DNA of 18,488 bases. Source: Sphingomonadales bacterium (lineage in GTDB: Bacteria; Pseudomonadota; Alphaproteobacteria; Sphingomonadales; Sphingomonadaceae). The position numbers and the translations under genes were made by a program. Positions within the stretch are counted from its first letter, which is position 1. Each line of letters starts with the position of its first letter. Below are positions 1-6,945 of the stretch, piece after piece. A model generated the notes under the pieces. It saw nothing but the letters and a program-made list of their open reading frames with translations, made no database searches and was not told the DNA's origin. The DNA lies in assembly GCA_024636595.1 (NCBI GenBank), contig JAGXGT010000013.1, forward strand, positions 1-18,488, written 5' to 3'.

Positions 1-253
1 CTTGATGAACAATATTGCGATGTTTCATGCGCTCGGTCAGCCGCTGCTCATCGGTGCCAGTCGCAAGCGGATGATCGGGGCCTTGTCGAAAGAAGCACCG
101 GTCGACAAACGTCTCGGTGGCTCCATCGCCTTCGCCCATCACGCGATCCAGCAAGGCACGCAGATCGTCCGGGTGCACGACGTGCCGGAAACGGTACAGG
201 CGCTGCAGGTCTGGCGCGGTATGCGCGATGGGGGGCTGACCGCACCGGTTTAG
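1..253 (+). CDS. folP: Dihydropteroate synthase, C-terminal fragment
   Basis: Cytoplasmic enzyme of folate synthesis that condenses 6-hydroxymethyl-dihydropterin pyrophosphate with p-aminobenzoate. Only the last ~83 residues are present; the gene begins before the window. The fragment carries family hallmarks: a GASRKRMIG segment (the conserved SRK loop that binds substrate in DHPS), then R-L-GGS-IAFAHHA, and near the end IVRVHDVPETVQAL, the conserved RVHDV of the last barrel strand. The TTG at 2-4 is almost certainly an internal leucine codon, because the preceding two thirds of the TIM barrel are missing. The stop is TAG at 251-253. No strong terminator follows; downstream DNA turns AT-rich and repeat-bearing. 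The identification rests on motifs and is firm; the frame is open to the left edge. Confidence 0.93.
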   Translation, partial: LMNNIAMFHALGQPLLIGASRKRMIGALSKEAPVDKRLGGSIAFAHHAIQQGTQIVRVHDVPETVQALQVWRGMRDGGLTAPV

Positions 254-349
254 ACTGGACTCCGCAATATCCGGAAAGCGGACGGCGACCGTGGTTTTGT
301 TGGATGGCGGAAATTGGGTGGTCTTTGGTCATTGACGCTACCGAATTCC

Positions 350-379
350 AATGACCGCTTTATCCCGAAAGCAGACACT
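350..379. repeat. Degenerate intergenic hairpin repeat, copy A
   Basis: AATGACCGCTTT (350-361) and AAAGCAGACACT (368-379) are imperfect inverted arms (9 of 12 positions complementary) around a 6-nt loop. The core GCAGACACT resembles GCAGACATT, ACAGACATT and GCAGATATT found at three other noncoding places in this window. From memory, short elements of this type are scattered through alphaproteobacterial intergenic DNA and are often mis-annotated as tiny ORFs; that family membership is inference. Confidence 0.45.
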
Positions 380-449
380 AGCTTGGTTGTCACGCTTGAA
401 CTAAGCTTATTTCAGCACGGTGTAGTGTTGGGAGTTGGAATTATTATTT

Positions 450-935
450 ATGCCTAAATCTCGATCAAATCTCGCCGATTTATTTCGGCGGACCGGAAAG
501 TTCAAACATGTTCATGAGATCGATAAATCTATCTTTCTGGTGAACGAAATTTGCGATTTGACAGGGTTTTGTGTGCCGATAGAACGAAAAATGTTCGGTT
601 CCCACCACATTCGATATGATTTTGGTTTAACCGTCGCAAGTCGTGAAATGCGCGCTTCTGGGAGCTTGGAGTCTAATTTGGTCAACCGAAGCTTTGTTAT
701 TTTACCAAAGACAACTCCACCGAAAAATACACTAGATACTTTTGTCTATGACAATCAAATTTCGGACTGGTTGATAGATGATATGCTGAGCACGATGGAA
801 AAATATTGCCTTTCGCATAGGGATGCAATTTCTCTGATCACTGAAGGTAATGATCGATTTTTGAATAGCTTGCAAAGAGTATATCAAGATAGATTGGATC
901 ACAAAATATTGCATCCCTTGTCAAAACTGGCCTAA
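450..935 (+). CDS. Hypothetical protein, 161 aa, AT-rich gene
   Basis: Not recognised. An uninterrupted frame encodes a basic, apparently soluble protein starting MPKSRSNLADLF, with no signal peptide, no membrane segment and no motif I can name. I chose the ATG at 450 because GGAA at 437-440 is 9 nt upstream; a TTG at 435 would add five residues but directly abuts the GGAG at 431-434. Base use differs from the neighbours: 721-780 has 20 G/C of 60, against 33 of 60 at 6121-6180 in a housekeeping gene, and A/T-ending codons are frequent. It stands alone between folP and a TadG-like gene, flanked by noncoding DNA with degenerate repeats. This suggests horizontal acquisition, but no integrase, IS element or direct repeats are visible. 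The length of the frame in AT-rich DNA argues that it is a real gene. Confidence 0.6.
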   Translation: MPKSRSNLADLFRRTGKFKHVHEIDKSIFLVNEICDLTGFCVPIERKMFGSHHIRYDFGLTVASREMRASGSLESNLVNRSFVILPKTTPPKNTLDTFVYDNQISDWLIDDMLSTMEKYCLSHRDAISLITEGNDRFLNSLQRVYQDRLDHKILHPLSKLA

Positions 936-956
936 TTATTTGCTGCCAAAGCCAGA

Positions 957-987
957 AGTGGCTACTTTTGCGCCCATAACAGACATT
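957..987. repeat. Degenerate intergenic repeat, copy B
   Basis: Contains the core ACAGACATT (979-987), preceded by AGTGGCTACTTTT (957-969) in a loosely inverted arrangement. The arms are more diverged than in copies A and D, so this copy is recognised mainly by its core and spacing. It is noncoding. Confidence 0.3.
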
Positions 988-1182
988 AGATCGAACCAAC
1001 GCCAACGACCGCTATTGGGGCTATTGTGTTGAAAAACTCCGATACAGTTTTTCTTCAGCAAGATTTGACTTTGCATGCGACGCTGAGCGCAACAATGAAT
1101 CGTGCCATCAGGTTATTTTGAATCATTGTTACCTAAAATTAGCGTCAGGGCTCCCGACTTCGAGTTTTTCACCAGAATAGGG

Positions 1183-1215
1183 GCGGAAGCAGACATTCGA
1201 TTGGCCCAAAAAGCG
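1183..1215. repeat. Degenerate intergenic repeat, copy C
   Basis: Carries the core GCAGACATT (1189-1197) followed by TGGCCCAAAAAGCGAC. The core and the GCCC/AAAGC surroundings match the pattern of the copies at 350-379 and 4698-4730. It overlaps a spurious 73-codon frame. Confidence 0.3.
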
Positions 1216-1534
1216 ACTATTGGAATGGGGCGATTGGCTCAATCCCAGCGTTTGGGCGCAAGGGTGGTAAAAGCGGATGACCCGCTCGGCGCAATACAAA
1301 TAGTAGCCCCGAATAAAATTTAGGCACTACCGTCGTTGATCCTTATTTCGACGCGCGCACCAACCCTTTAAAAAAAGGAACGGTCCCGTGCATTACCACG
1401 TTGGATATCAGGAAACAGGCGCTTGGATTTGGCATTGGAAACCACTCGAGCCGTGCCGCAATGAGCCTATCACGCCAGCGCCGCGCTTGCTTTATTATTT
1501 CCAAAAAACTGTAGTTTGTCTGCAAATATCAGCA

Positions 1535-3598
1535 TCAGTTGGTCAGTCGCAGTTGCGAGATATCATTGGCGATGGTGCGGAAATTATTCAGCAATTCGGC
1601 GCTATTACTGGCGTTGTAGAATTTTCCGGACGTGGCGCAGTTCTGCAAATTGGTAATTGAGCTGGAACTGACACCATTGCCGAAAGAAACCACCCACAAT
1701 GTGATATTCTGGTTTTTGATGGCCCTGCACATCGCCAGAAAACGACTGTTAACCTGCGTCGTAAGATCGTTGCTGGATGGTGCACTGTTTGCCGAGGTGC
1801 GGCGACGATCATACCATTCAACACCATAAGAGGTATATTGAGAACTGCTCGTCACGGTATCGCCGTCGGTCATGAATATGAGGTGACGATCGATCGCGCC
1901 GCCGTTATCCGTGGTCGCATTCTCCGCTGCGAATATCCCCGTTGGCGAGAGGAAGCGCGCGCCCCAGATCAATCCGATATCGTGATAGGTGCTTCCGGTA
2001 GCATCCAAATCATCCAGATAATTGTCGAAGTCGGCCGGATTATCCCAACGCTGCAATTTGCGCGCTTCGTTTGCACAGGTGTAGCTGAAGTTCCGGCTCA
2101 AATTGGAGGGAGAAGAGACAGTATCCGTCGTGCGGCTGTTGTTGTACCCGCCATATCGGCCCCAAACTGCATCCTCAAGTAGCGGTCCCCATTGGGTGGC
2201 CGGATTGCCGGTGGTTGGTACCCGGTCAATATCAAGGTCATAGGCTGCGGTCGGAATCGGGTTGAAATTGGTAGTCCGAACCGTTTGCCGTTCTTCGATA
2301 CACCCATCCCAGGACATCCCCGTATCAAGCCCCTGATTGCCGACCGGAAGGTCAATCGAATTGTTCCACGACGATCCTCCCGCCTTCAGACCGCTGACAT
2401 TGAAGGTGACCGGCTTGTAGTCATAGTGGGAAAACACCTGTTGCTGTTCATAAACCGGCGTATCCACCTGCCGATATTCGCGCCTTTGAAGAAGGGTGCG
2501 CGTTCTCAGCCGGATCCGGCACCGATCGCGACGGCTGCTGTATTGGGTGCTGTAATCATAACGGGTACCCGTTTCGTCCGTATACCAACGGGTGATGCGA
2601 TTCCCGTCGGACGTCCATGAACTTTCCGAGAACCGGCCACCCTCATTGTCCGACATTTCGTCATAGTCCTCAGGCTGCAGAGATTTACAAGCGTTAGAGT
2701 TCCTGACGTTATAGTGCGTATCTACTGTCGATCTACCGCTCCAATTGCCGTAATAATAAAATGTGCTGCCGTAGACATAAGGTGTCCCGGCTTCGTAATC
2801 GACCACCACATTTTCTAATCGGGTAACCGCTTCACGCGACTGATAGGTCCAATTGTCGGCCAGATAATCGTTCGGCAGAAGTTTTCCGACGTTGACGTTG
2901 GTGCTGTAGGGCATGAAGCCAAACCGAAGATGAGCGGTGTTTTCGCTGCCCGATGCGGGGGATGAGCCGCAGTCTTCGTCGCTATCGCGTTTGGCGAGCG
3001 TTTCATAAAAGCATTTGACCGCTGAGCGCAATCCGCGAATTCGGGCGTTCGATGCTTCGACATTGCCATTATTGCCGCAATAGTTCGATCCCGTATCGGG
3101 GCAATTCATCGAACCGGTTGTGTCGAGAACGAACATCACGTCGGTGTTCGGGATCGCCATTGAGGCATCGCACTCGACGCTGACACTTTTGGTTCCGAAG
3201 CCGAACATCTGCATCACGGCCATGTCCAGTTTTACCGTGGCAGTGCCGGTGACCGTTCCGGCATTTTCGCTAAAGGCCGTGGTCCCGTCGTAAGAGCCAT
3301 AGGCGTCGGTATCAAAATTGGCCCTGAACATATTGTTGGCGGCTGTGTTGGCCGCATTGTTATTGGCGCCCCAATTGCCGCCGGCCATCTGCCGTCTGCC
3401 AGCCAGCGTGCCGGCATCGCATGCCTGTTGCAAGCGGGTTTGCACTAGATAAATCCGGCTGACATCAACGCCGCCGCCAATCATTGCGGCAAGAGGAAAG
3501 AGCGCCATCGCTGCCATAGCAAGCGTGTTACCAGCCGTATTGGATCGCAACTCCTGCAAGAACGATTGTGCGGATTTTTTCTTCGCTTTGTCAAACAT
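1535..3598 (-). CDS. TadG-like pilus-assembly protein with von Willebrand A domain
   Basis: 687-residue envelope protein. Residues ~22-62 form a TadE/TadG-type N-terminus: a GNTLAMAAMALFPLAAMIGGGVD helix followed by tyrosine/glutamine-rich LVQTRLQQACDAGTLAG, typical of Flp/Tad minor pilin-like proteins anchored in the inner membrane. A von Willebrand A domain starts near residue 152 with a metal-site motif DTTGS (159-163); its later strand IFMTDGD lies at 574-580 and the domain runs to the C-terminus. Between these parts is an unusual ~330-residue insertion rich in Tyr, Arg, Ser and Asn. ATG at 3598 is supported by GAAAGG 8 nt upstream. The gene is an orphan here, with no tadZ/A/B/C or pilin next to it. 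By family it probably acts at the cell surface in adhesion or pilus assembly; the exact role is inferred. Identity as a TadG-like VWA protein is firm. Confidence 0.88.
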   Translation of the reverse strand: MFDKAKKKSAQSFLQELRSNTAGNTLAMAAMALFPLAAMIGGGVDVSRIYLVQTRLQQACDAGTLAGRRQMAGGNWGANNNAANTAANNMFRANFDTDAYGSYDGTTAFSENAGTVTGTATVKLDMAVMQMFGFGTKSVSVECDASMAIPNTDVMFVLDTTGSMNCPDTGSNYCGNNGNVEASNARIRGLRSAVKCFYETLAKRDSDEDCGSSPASGSENTAHLRFGFMPYSTNVNVGKLLPNDYLADNWTYQSREAVTRLENVVVDYEAGTPYVYGSTFYYYGNWSGRSTVDTHYNVRNSNACKSLQPEDYDEMSDNEGGRFSESSWTSDGNRITRWYTDETGTRYDYSTQYSSRRDRCRIRLRTRTLLQRREYRQVDTPVYEQQQVFSHYDYKPVTFNVSGLKAGGSSWNNSIDLPVGNQGLDTGMSWDGCIEERQTVRTTNFNPIPTAAYDLDIDRVPTTGNPATQWGPLLEDAVWGRYGGYNNSRTTDTVSSPSNLSRNFSYTCANEARKLQRWDNPADFDNYLDDLDATGSTYHDIGLIWGARFLSPTGIFAAENATTDNGGAIDRHLIFMTDGDTVTSSSQYTSYGVEWYDRRRTSANSAPSSNDLTTQVNSRFLAMCRAIKNQNITLWVVSFGNGVSSSSITNLQNCATSGKFYNASNSAELLNNFRTIANDISQLRLTN

Positions 3599-3659
3599 GG
3601 TTCTGGCCTTTCATCGGCGCGCGCATGGCGGCACCGTCCAATTTCCATTCAGGGTGATT

Positions 3660-3755
3660 GATCGGGGGAGAAGGGTCAGCGGCGGGCCAATGGCCATAGC
3701 GAAGAAAACGGCTACCTTGATGCCCGGCAGCCCACCGTTGATGGCCTGACGATCC
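3660..3755 (-). promoter_or_regulatory. Possible structured 5' leader of the TadG-like gene
   Basis: The 60-160 bp upstream of the TadG-like start can form several short stems. GGCTACC (3710-3716) pairs with GGCAGCC (3726-3732) around a 9-nt loop, with one wobble in the RNA. CCACC/GATGG (3732-3744) and GGCC-aat-GGCC (3685-3695) are local hairpins, and GTCAG (3675-3679) can pair with CTGAC (3746-3750) to enclose them. This arrangement resembles a structured leader or riboswitch-like element, but I do not recognise a known class. It could be coincidence in GC-rich DNA. Confidence 0.3.
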
Positions 3756-3773
3756 GAGACATAATTTTACCAC

Positions 3774-4684
3774 TCGATCCGTTTTGCAGATCGGTCGTGG
3801 TCTATGCGAAGGTGCCTGATTGTTTTTCAGGCTAGCCGCGAAATTGGAAACACGTCCGAAATATATGTCATGTCGCTTGGTGATCTTTAATCCTCAGATT
3901 TAGCGCTAGCGTGAGCAGCAGGCATTACGAGAGCCCAGGGAAGTTTCCGCATCGGGGCAAAGTGTCGTGCCGACCCTTTCGTGGCGGACTTATCGCGAAT
4001 CTTGGTTAAAAAAAGGTAACCTGTATTCGGCCACGCCCCATGAAGCGGCTGAGATCCGGCATTCAGAAGCTCTGCTTCGAGACTTTCGCAAAGCTTTCCA
4101 TCGCTGCAACCAAGAGGGCATCGCAGGTGTTCCGGCGAACGCGATGACCGCGCTGGCAAGGAGTTATCCCAGCCTCCTGTGCTGGTGCAACCTGCCGCTG
4201 CGTCCATTCGAACCGCCGCTTGAACTGTTGCTTGAAGATGAGGATGATACACCGCTGCTGTCCGAGCCACCGCCTGTTCTGCCTGCGTGAGAGCAGGTCG
4301 CGGTTGCGCCGCCCATCCATGCTTCAACCGTCTTGCTCGTGGTATCTACCGCTTCACCGGTACAGGTGACAGCGACCAGGGTACCAAAAAGCCGGGCAGT
4401 CAGACCTTATTCAATCGCCGACAGCTCGAAAGCTGTTGTGATAGATTTGTGAGCGTCATTTTGCGGCCCCGATCTTTGCCTTTCCGAAAATGTCCGATAG
4501 GCGTTACCTCTATTCTGCCGAGGTCACAGTAAATGATGAGCGCCGCCAGGGAAGCGTACAGCCTTGCAGCACCAGAGGCCGCTAGCGGGTGGAGTCTCAT
4601 CGACCTTAACTGGCCGGCGTTGGGCTCAAAGCGGAGATTGAATTTGTCCATCCAGAATGGTCGCTTCTAGGCGCCAGAGGAAAT
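3774..4684. other. Long stretch without a convincing gene; possible decayed coding DNA
   Basis: About 900 bp between the TadG-like gene's leader and ilvA. Several overlapping frames of 80-146 codons exist on both strands, but none has a clear ribosome site, domain or consistent coding character. One minus-strand frame (open from 4406 to a TAA at 4164) reads like a Ser/Gly-rich secreted-protein tail, with TCTGEAVDTTSKTVEAWMGG followed by a run of serines, but it has an upstream stop and no start codon. This could be a frameshifted remnant. No RNA gene or mobile element is recognised. Confidence 0.45.
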
Positions 4685-4710
4685 AAAGACGACATTTCAT
4701 TATCGTCTTT
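4685..4710 (-). terminator. ilvA: Candidate terminator after ilvA
   Basis: AAAGACGA (4685-4692) and TCGTCTTT (4703-4710) are perfect 8-bp inverted arms with a 10-nt loop, about 31 bp past the ilvA stop. Read on the minus strand, the second arm runs into CTTTATTTCC, a short imperfect U-tract. The hairpin overlaps repeat copy D, so it may serve as terminator or simply be part of that element. Confidence 0.4.
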
Positions 4711-4730
4711 CGCCCCCAAAGCAGATATTG
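4698..4730. repeat. Degenerate intergenic hairpin repeat, copy D
   Basis: CATTATCGTCTTT (4698-4710) and AAAGCAGATATTG (4718-4730) are imperfect inverted arms around CGCCCCC. The core GCAGATATT matches the other copies in this window. It sits 11 bp from the ilvA stop codon, the usual intergenic position for such elements. Confidence 0.45.
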
Positions 4731-4740
4731 GCTCAATCGC

Positions 4741-5982
4741 TCAATCGGCCAGTTCTACCTGCCGGACATCATAGCCGGCCTTGTTGAGGTCGGCGATCAG
4801 GCCTTCGAGCTGCTCGCGGTCCTTGGCTTCGCATTCGATATCGGTGATCAGGCCTTTGGCCGGCAGGTTGGTGAAAACCCGCTGGTGATAGACTTCGATG
4901 ATATTGACTTCATGCTCGGCAAATTGCTTCACCACATTGTAAAGCGCGCCGGGCTGGTCGCGCAGGTGCAGGCGGAGGCGGGCCAGACGGCCAGAGCGAG
5001 CGAGATCGCGTAGCAAGACGTTTGCCAGCAGGCGGGTGTCGATATTGCCGCCGCACAGCACCAGGCCGACTTTTTCGCCCGCGAATTTTTCCTTGTTACT
5101 CAGCAACGCCGCCAGACCGGCTGCGCCCGCGCCCTCGACCACGGTTTTTTCGATCTGCAGCAGCAGGCTCACCGCACCTTCCAGTTCCGCTTCGCTAACC
5201 AGCAATATCTCGTCGACATGTTTCTTGATGATCGCGGCGGTGAATTCGGACGGGTTTTGCACCGCTATGCCTTCGGCCAGCGTATCGCCGCCGGCGGTCA
5301 TGGTCTTGCCGTTCAATTTTGCGTACATGCTCGGGTAAAGCGCGGCCTGTACGCCGGTCATCTTGATTCCCGGTTTGATCGCAGCCGCGGCCGTGGCCAT
5401 GCCGGAAAACAGTCCGCCGCCGCCAATCGGGATGATCAGGCGATCCAGTTCGGGAATCGCCTCGAGCATTTCAATCGCCACAGTACCCTGACCAGCGGCC
5501 ACGCGCGGGTCATCAAAGGCGTGGATATAGGTCAGGCCGCGCTGTTCGGAGAGCAACATGGCATGGGCATAAGCTTCATCGTAATTGCTGCCGAAAATAA
5601 CGATCTCTGCGCCATGGCCGCGGGTCTGCTCGACTTTGACCATCGGCGTTGTGCTCGGCATGACGATCGTAGCGGGGATGCCAAGATTCTTGGCGTTATA
5701 CGCTAGGCCCTGCGCGTGATTGCCAGCGGAGGCGGCGATGACGCCGGCCTTGCGCTTGCTCTCGTCCATCAGCAAAAGGGCGTTTAGCGCACCGCGTTCC
5801 TTATAGGCAGCGGTGAACTGCAGGTTCTCGAATTTCAGAAAAACTTCCGCTCCGCTCATTTCCGACAGCGTGATACTCTTCAGGGTTGGCGTGTGCACGA
5901 CCCGGTCCTTGATCCGGTTGTGCGCGGCTTTCACATCAGCGAAATCGAACGAGGGCATGGCTATGGTCTGGATATCATTCAT
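4741..5982 (-). CDS. ilvA: Threonine ammonia-lyase (threonine dehydratase) with ACT domain
   Basis: Converts L-threonine to 2-oxobutanoate and ammonia, the first step of isoleucine synthesis, in the cytoplasm with pyridoxal phosphate. From the chosen start the protein has 413 residues. The PLP lysine is K61 in AAYKERGAL; SAGNHAQG (85-92) and the phosphate-binding GGGG loop (187-190) are intact. Residues ~335-413 (LRLHLRDQPGALYNV onward) form a single ACT domain, as in the shorter ACT-containing dehydratases rather than the E. coli IlvA with its longer regulatory region. The frame extends to a TTG at 6024 and an ATG at 6012, but I prefer the ATG at 5980-5982 by homologous length; none of these starts has a clear Shine-Dalgarno. 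It is divergent from the dehydrogenase gene, 75 bp away. The ACT domain implies amino-acid feedback. A catabolic role cannot be excluded. Confidence 0.92.
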   Translation of the reverse strand: MNDIQTIAMPSFDFADVKAAHNRIKDRVVHTPTLKSITLSEMSGAEVFLKFENLQFTAAYKERGALNALLLMDESKRKAGVIAASAGNHAQGLAYNAKNLGIPATIVMPSTTPMVKVEQTRGHGAEIVIFGSNYDEAYAHAMLLSEQRGLTYIHAFDDPRVAAGQGTVAIEMLEAIPELDRLIIPIGGGGLFSGMATAAAAIKPGIKMTGVQAALYPSMYAKLNGKTMTAGGDTLAEGIAVQNPSEFTAAIIKKHVDEILLVSEAELEGAVSLLLQIEKTVVEGAGAAGLAALLSNKEKFAGEKVGLVLCGGNIDTRLLANVLLRDLARSGRLARLRLHLRDQPGALYNVVKQFAEHEVNIIEVYHQRVFTNLPAKGLITDIECEAKDREQLEGLIADLNKAGYDVRQVELAD

Positions 5983-6057
5983 AATACCAGAGGCCCTAAC
6001 GCATCTGGTCATCGAGGGAAACAATGATTATGGCCATTGTAAAGGGCAAGGAAATCT

Positions 6058-6930
6058 ATGGCGAAAATTGCATTTATCGGGATCGGCGTAATGGGCGGAC
6101 CCATGGCCGGGCATCTGGCCGCAGCGGGTCACACGTTAACGGTATATAACCGAACCAAGGCAAAGGCAGAGGCATGGGTCGCCGAACATGGTGGGACCAT
6201 AGCCGACAATCCTGCCGAGGCGGCCCGGGACAAGCAGATTGTGATCACCTGCGTCGGCAATGACGATGATCTGGCCTCGGTTACCATGGGACGCGACGGC
6301 GCGTTTTCGACCATGCCGTCGGGTGCCTTGTTCATCGATCACACCACTGTATCTGCGCGGATCGCCCGGCAGCTCTCGGTCGAAGCGGAAGGTCGCGGTA
6401 TTCATGTCGTTGATGCGCCGGTTTCCGGTGGTCAGGCAGGAGCGGAAAAGGGTAAGCTGTCGATCATGTGCGGCGGCAGCCAGGAGGCCTTTGCTGCGGC
6501 GGAACTGATCATGTCGGCCTATGCTGGGAGGATCGTCCATGTCGGCCGCACCGGCGCCGGACAAACCACCAAAATGTGCAACCAGATTGCGATAGCCGGC
6601 GTGCTTGAAGGCTTGTCAGAGGCGCTGCGTTTCGCCCAGGCCAGCCGACTGGATCTCGACAAAGTCTATGAGGCCATTTCAGGCGGCGCCGCGCAAAGCT
6701 GGCAGATGGACAACCGCTGGGCGACGATGGCGGTGGATGATTTTGATTTCGGTTTTGCGGTCGACTGGATGCGCAAGGATTTGGGTCTGGCGATCGAAGA
6801 AGCCCGGACCAATGGGGCGACGATTCCGGTCGCCGCACTGGTCGATCAATTTTATGCCGAAGTGCAAGCCGCTGGTCGTGGACGCAATGATACGAGTTCA
6901 TTGGTCTTACGGCTTCCGAAAAGAAAATAA
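6058..6930 (+). CDS. NAD(P)-dependent beta-hydroxyacid dehydrogenase (3-hydroxyisobutyrate dehydrogenase family)
   Basis: 290-residue soluble oxidoreductase. The N-terminal Rossmann fold has GIGVMGGPMAGHL (8-20), the G-x-G-x-x-G-x-P-M signature of the family. DAPVSGG (119-125) is the substrate-binding loop, and K172 in GAGQTTKMCNQ is the predicted catalytic lysine with N175 beside it. Length and motifs match 3-hydroxyisobutyrate, tartronate-semialdehyde and glyoxylate/succinic-semialdehyde reductases; the substrate cannot be read from sequence. NRTKAKAE (31-38) after the second strand suggests an arginine that favours NADP, which is inference. The start is supported by AAGGA at 6048-6052, 5 nt upstream. 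It is 15 bp from the following exported amidohydrolase and likely co-transcribed with it; no valine-degradation genes are adjacent, so a specific role in that pathway is not supported. Confidence 0.92.
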   Translation: MAKIAFIGIGVMGGPMAGHLAAAGHTLTVYNRTKAKAEAWVAEHGGTIADNPAEAARDKQIVITCVGNDDDLASVTMGRDGAFSTMPSGALFIDHTTVSARIARQLSVEAEGRGIHVVDAPVSGGQAGAEKGKLSIMCGGSQEAFAAAELIMSAYAGRIVHVGRTGAGQTTKMCNQIAIAGVLEGLSEALRFAQASRLDLDKVYEAISGGAAQSWQMDNRWATMAVDDFDFGFAVDWMRKDLGLAIEEARTNGATIPVAALVDQFYAEVQAAGRGRNDTSSLVLRLPKRK

Positions 6931-6945
6931 ACAAGGGCAAATGAT

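Larger units (their letters stand above)
936..1534. other. Gene-poor stretch with repeat remnants
   Basis: About 600 bp between the AT-rich ORF and the TadG-like gene. I see no convincing coding frame: short ORFs (for example 1102-1323 on +) lack a good ribosome site and overlap repeat copies. It contains ACAGACATT (979-987) and GCAGACATT (1189-1197) repeat cores. A weak GGGA-ccgt-TCC hairpin followed by six T on the minus strand near 1370-1385 could end transcription from the TadG-like gene, but it is too weak to call. Confidence 0.6.

Noticed and set aside
1102..1323. 73-codon plus-strand frame
   Set aside because: It overlaps a repeat copy and lacks a ribosome site; its composition is that of noncoding DNA.
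3887..4327. 146-codon minus-strand and 107-codon plus-strand frames in the gap before ilvA
   Set aside because: They overlap each other, have no ribosome site and show no protein-like pattern; kept only as part of a possible decayed region.
4400..4651. 83-codon minus-strand frame beside ilvA
   Set aside because: No Shine-Dalgarno and no recognisable domain; too weak to call a gene.
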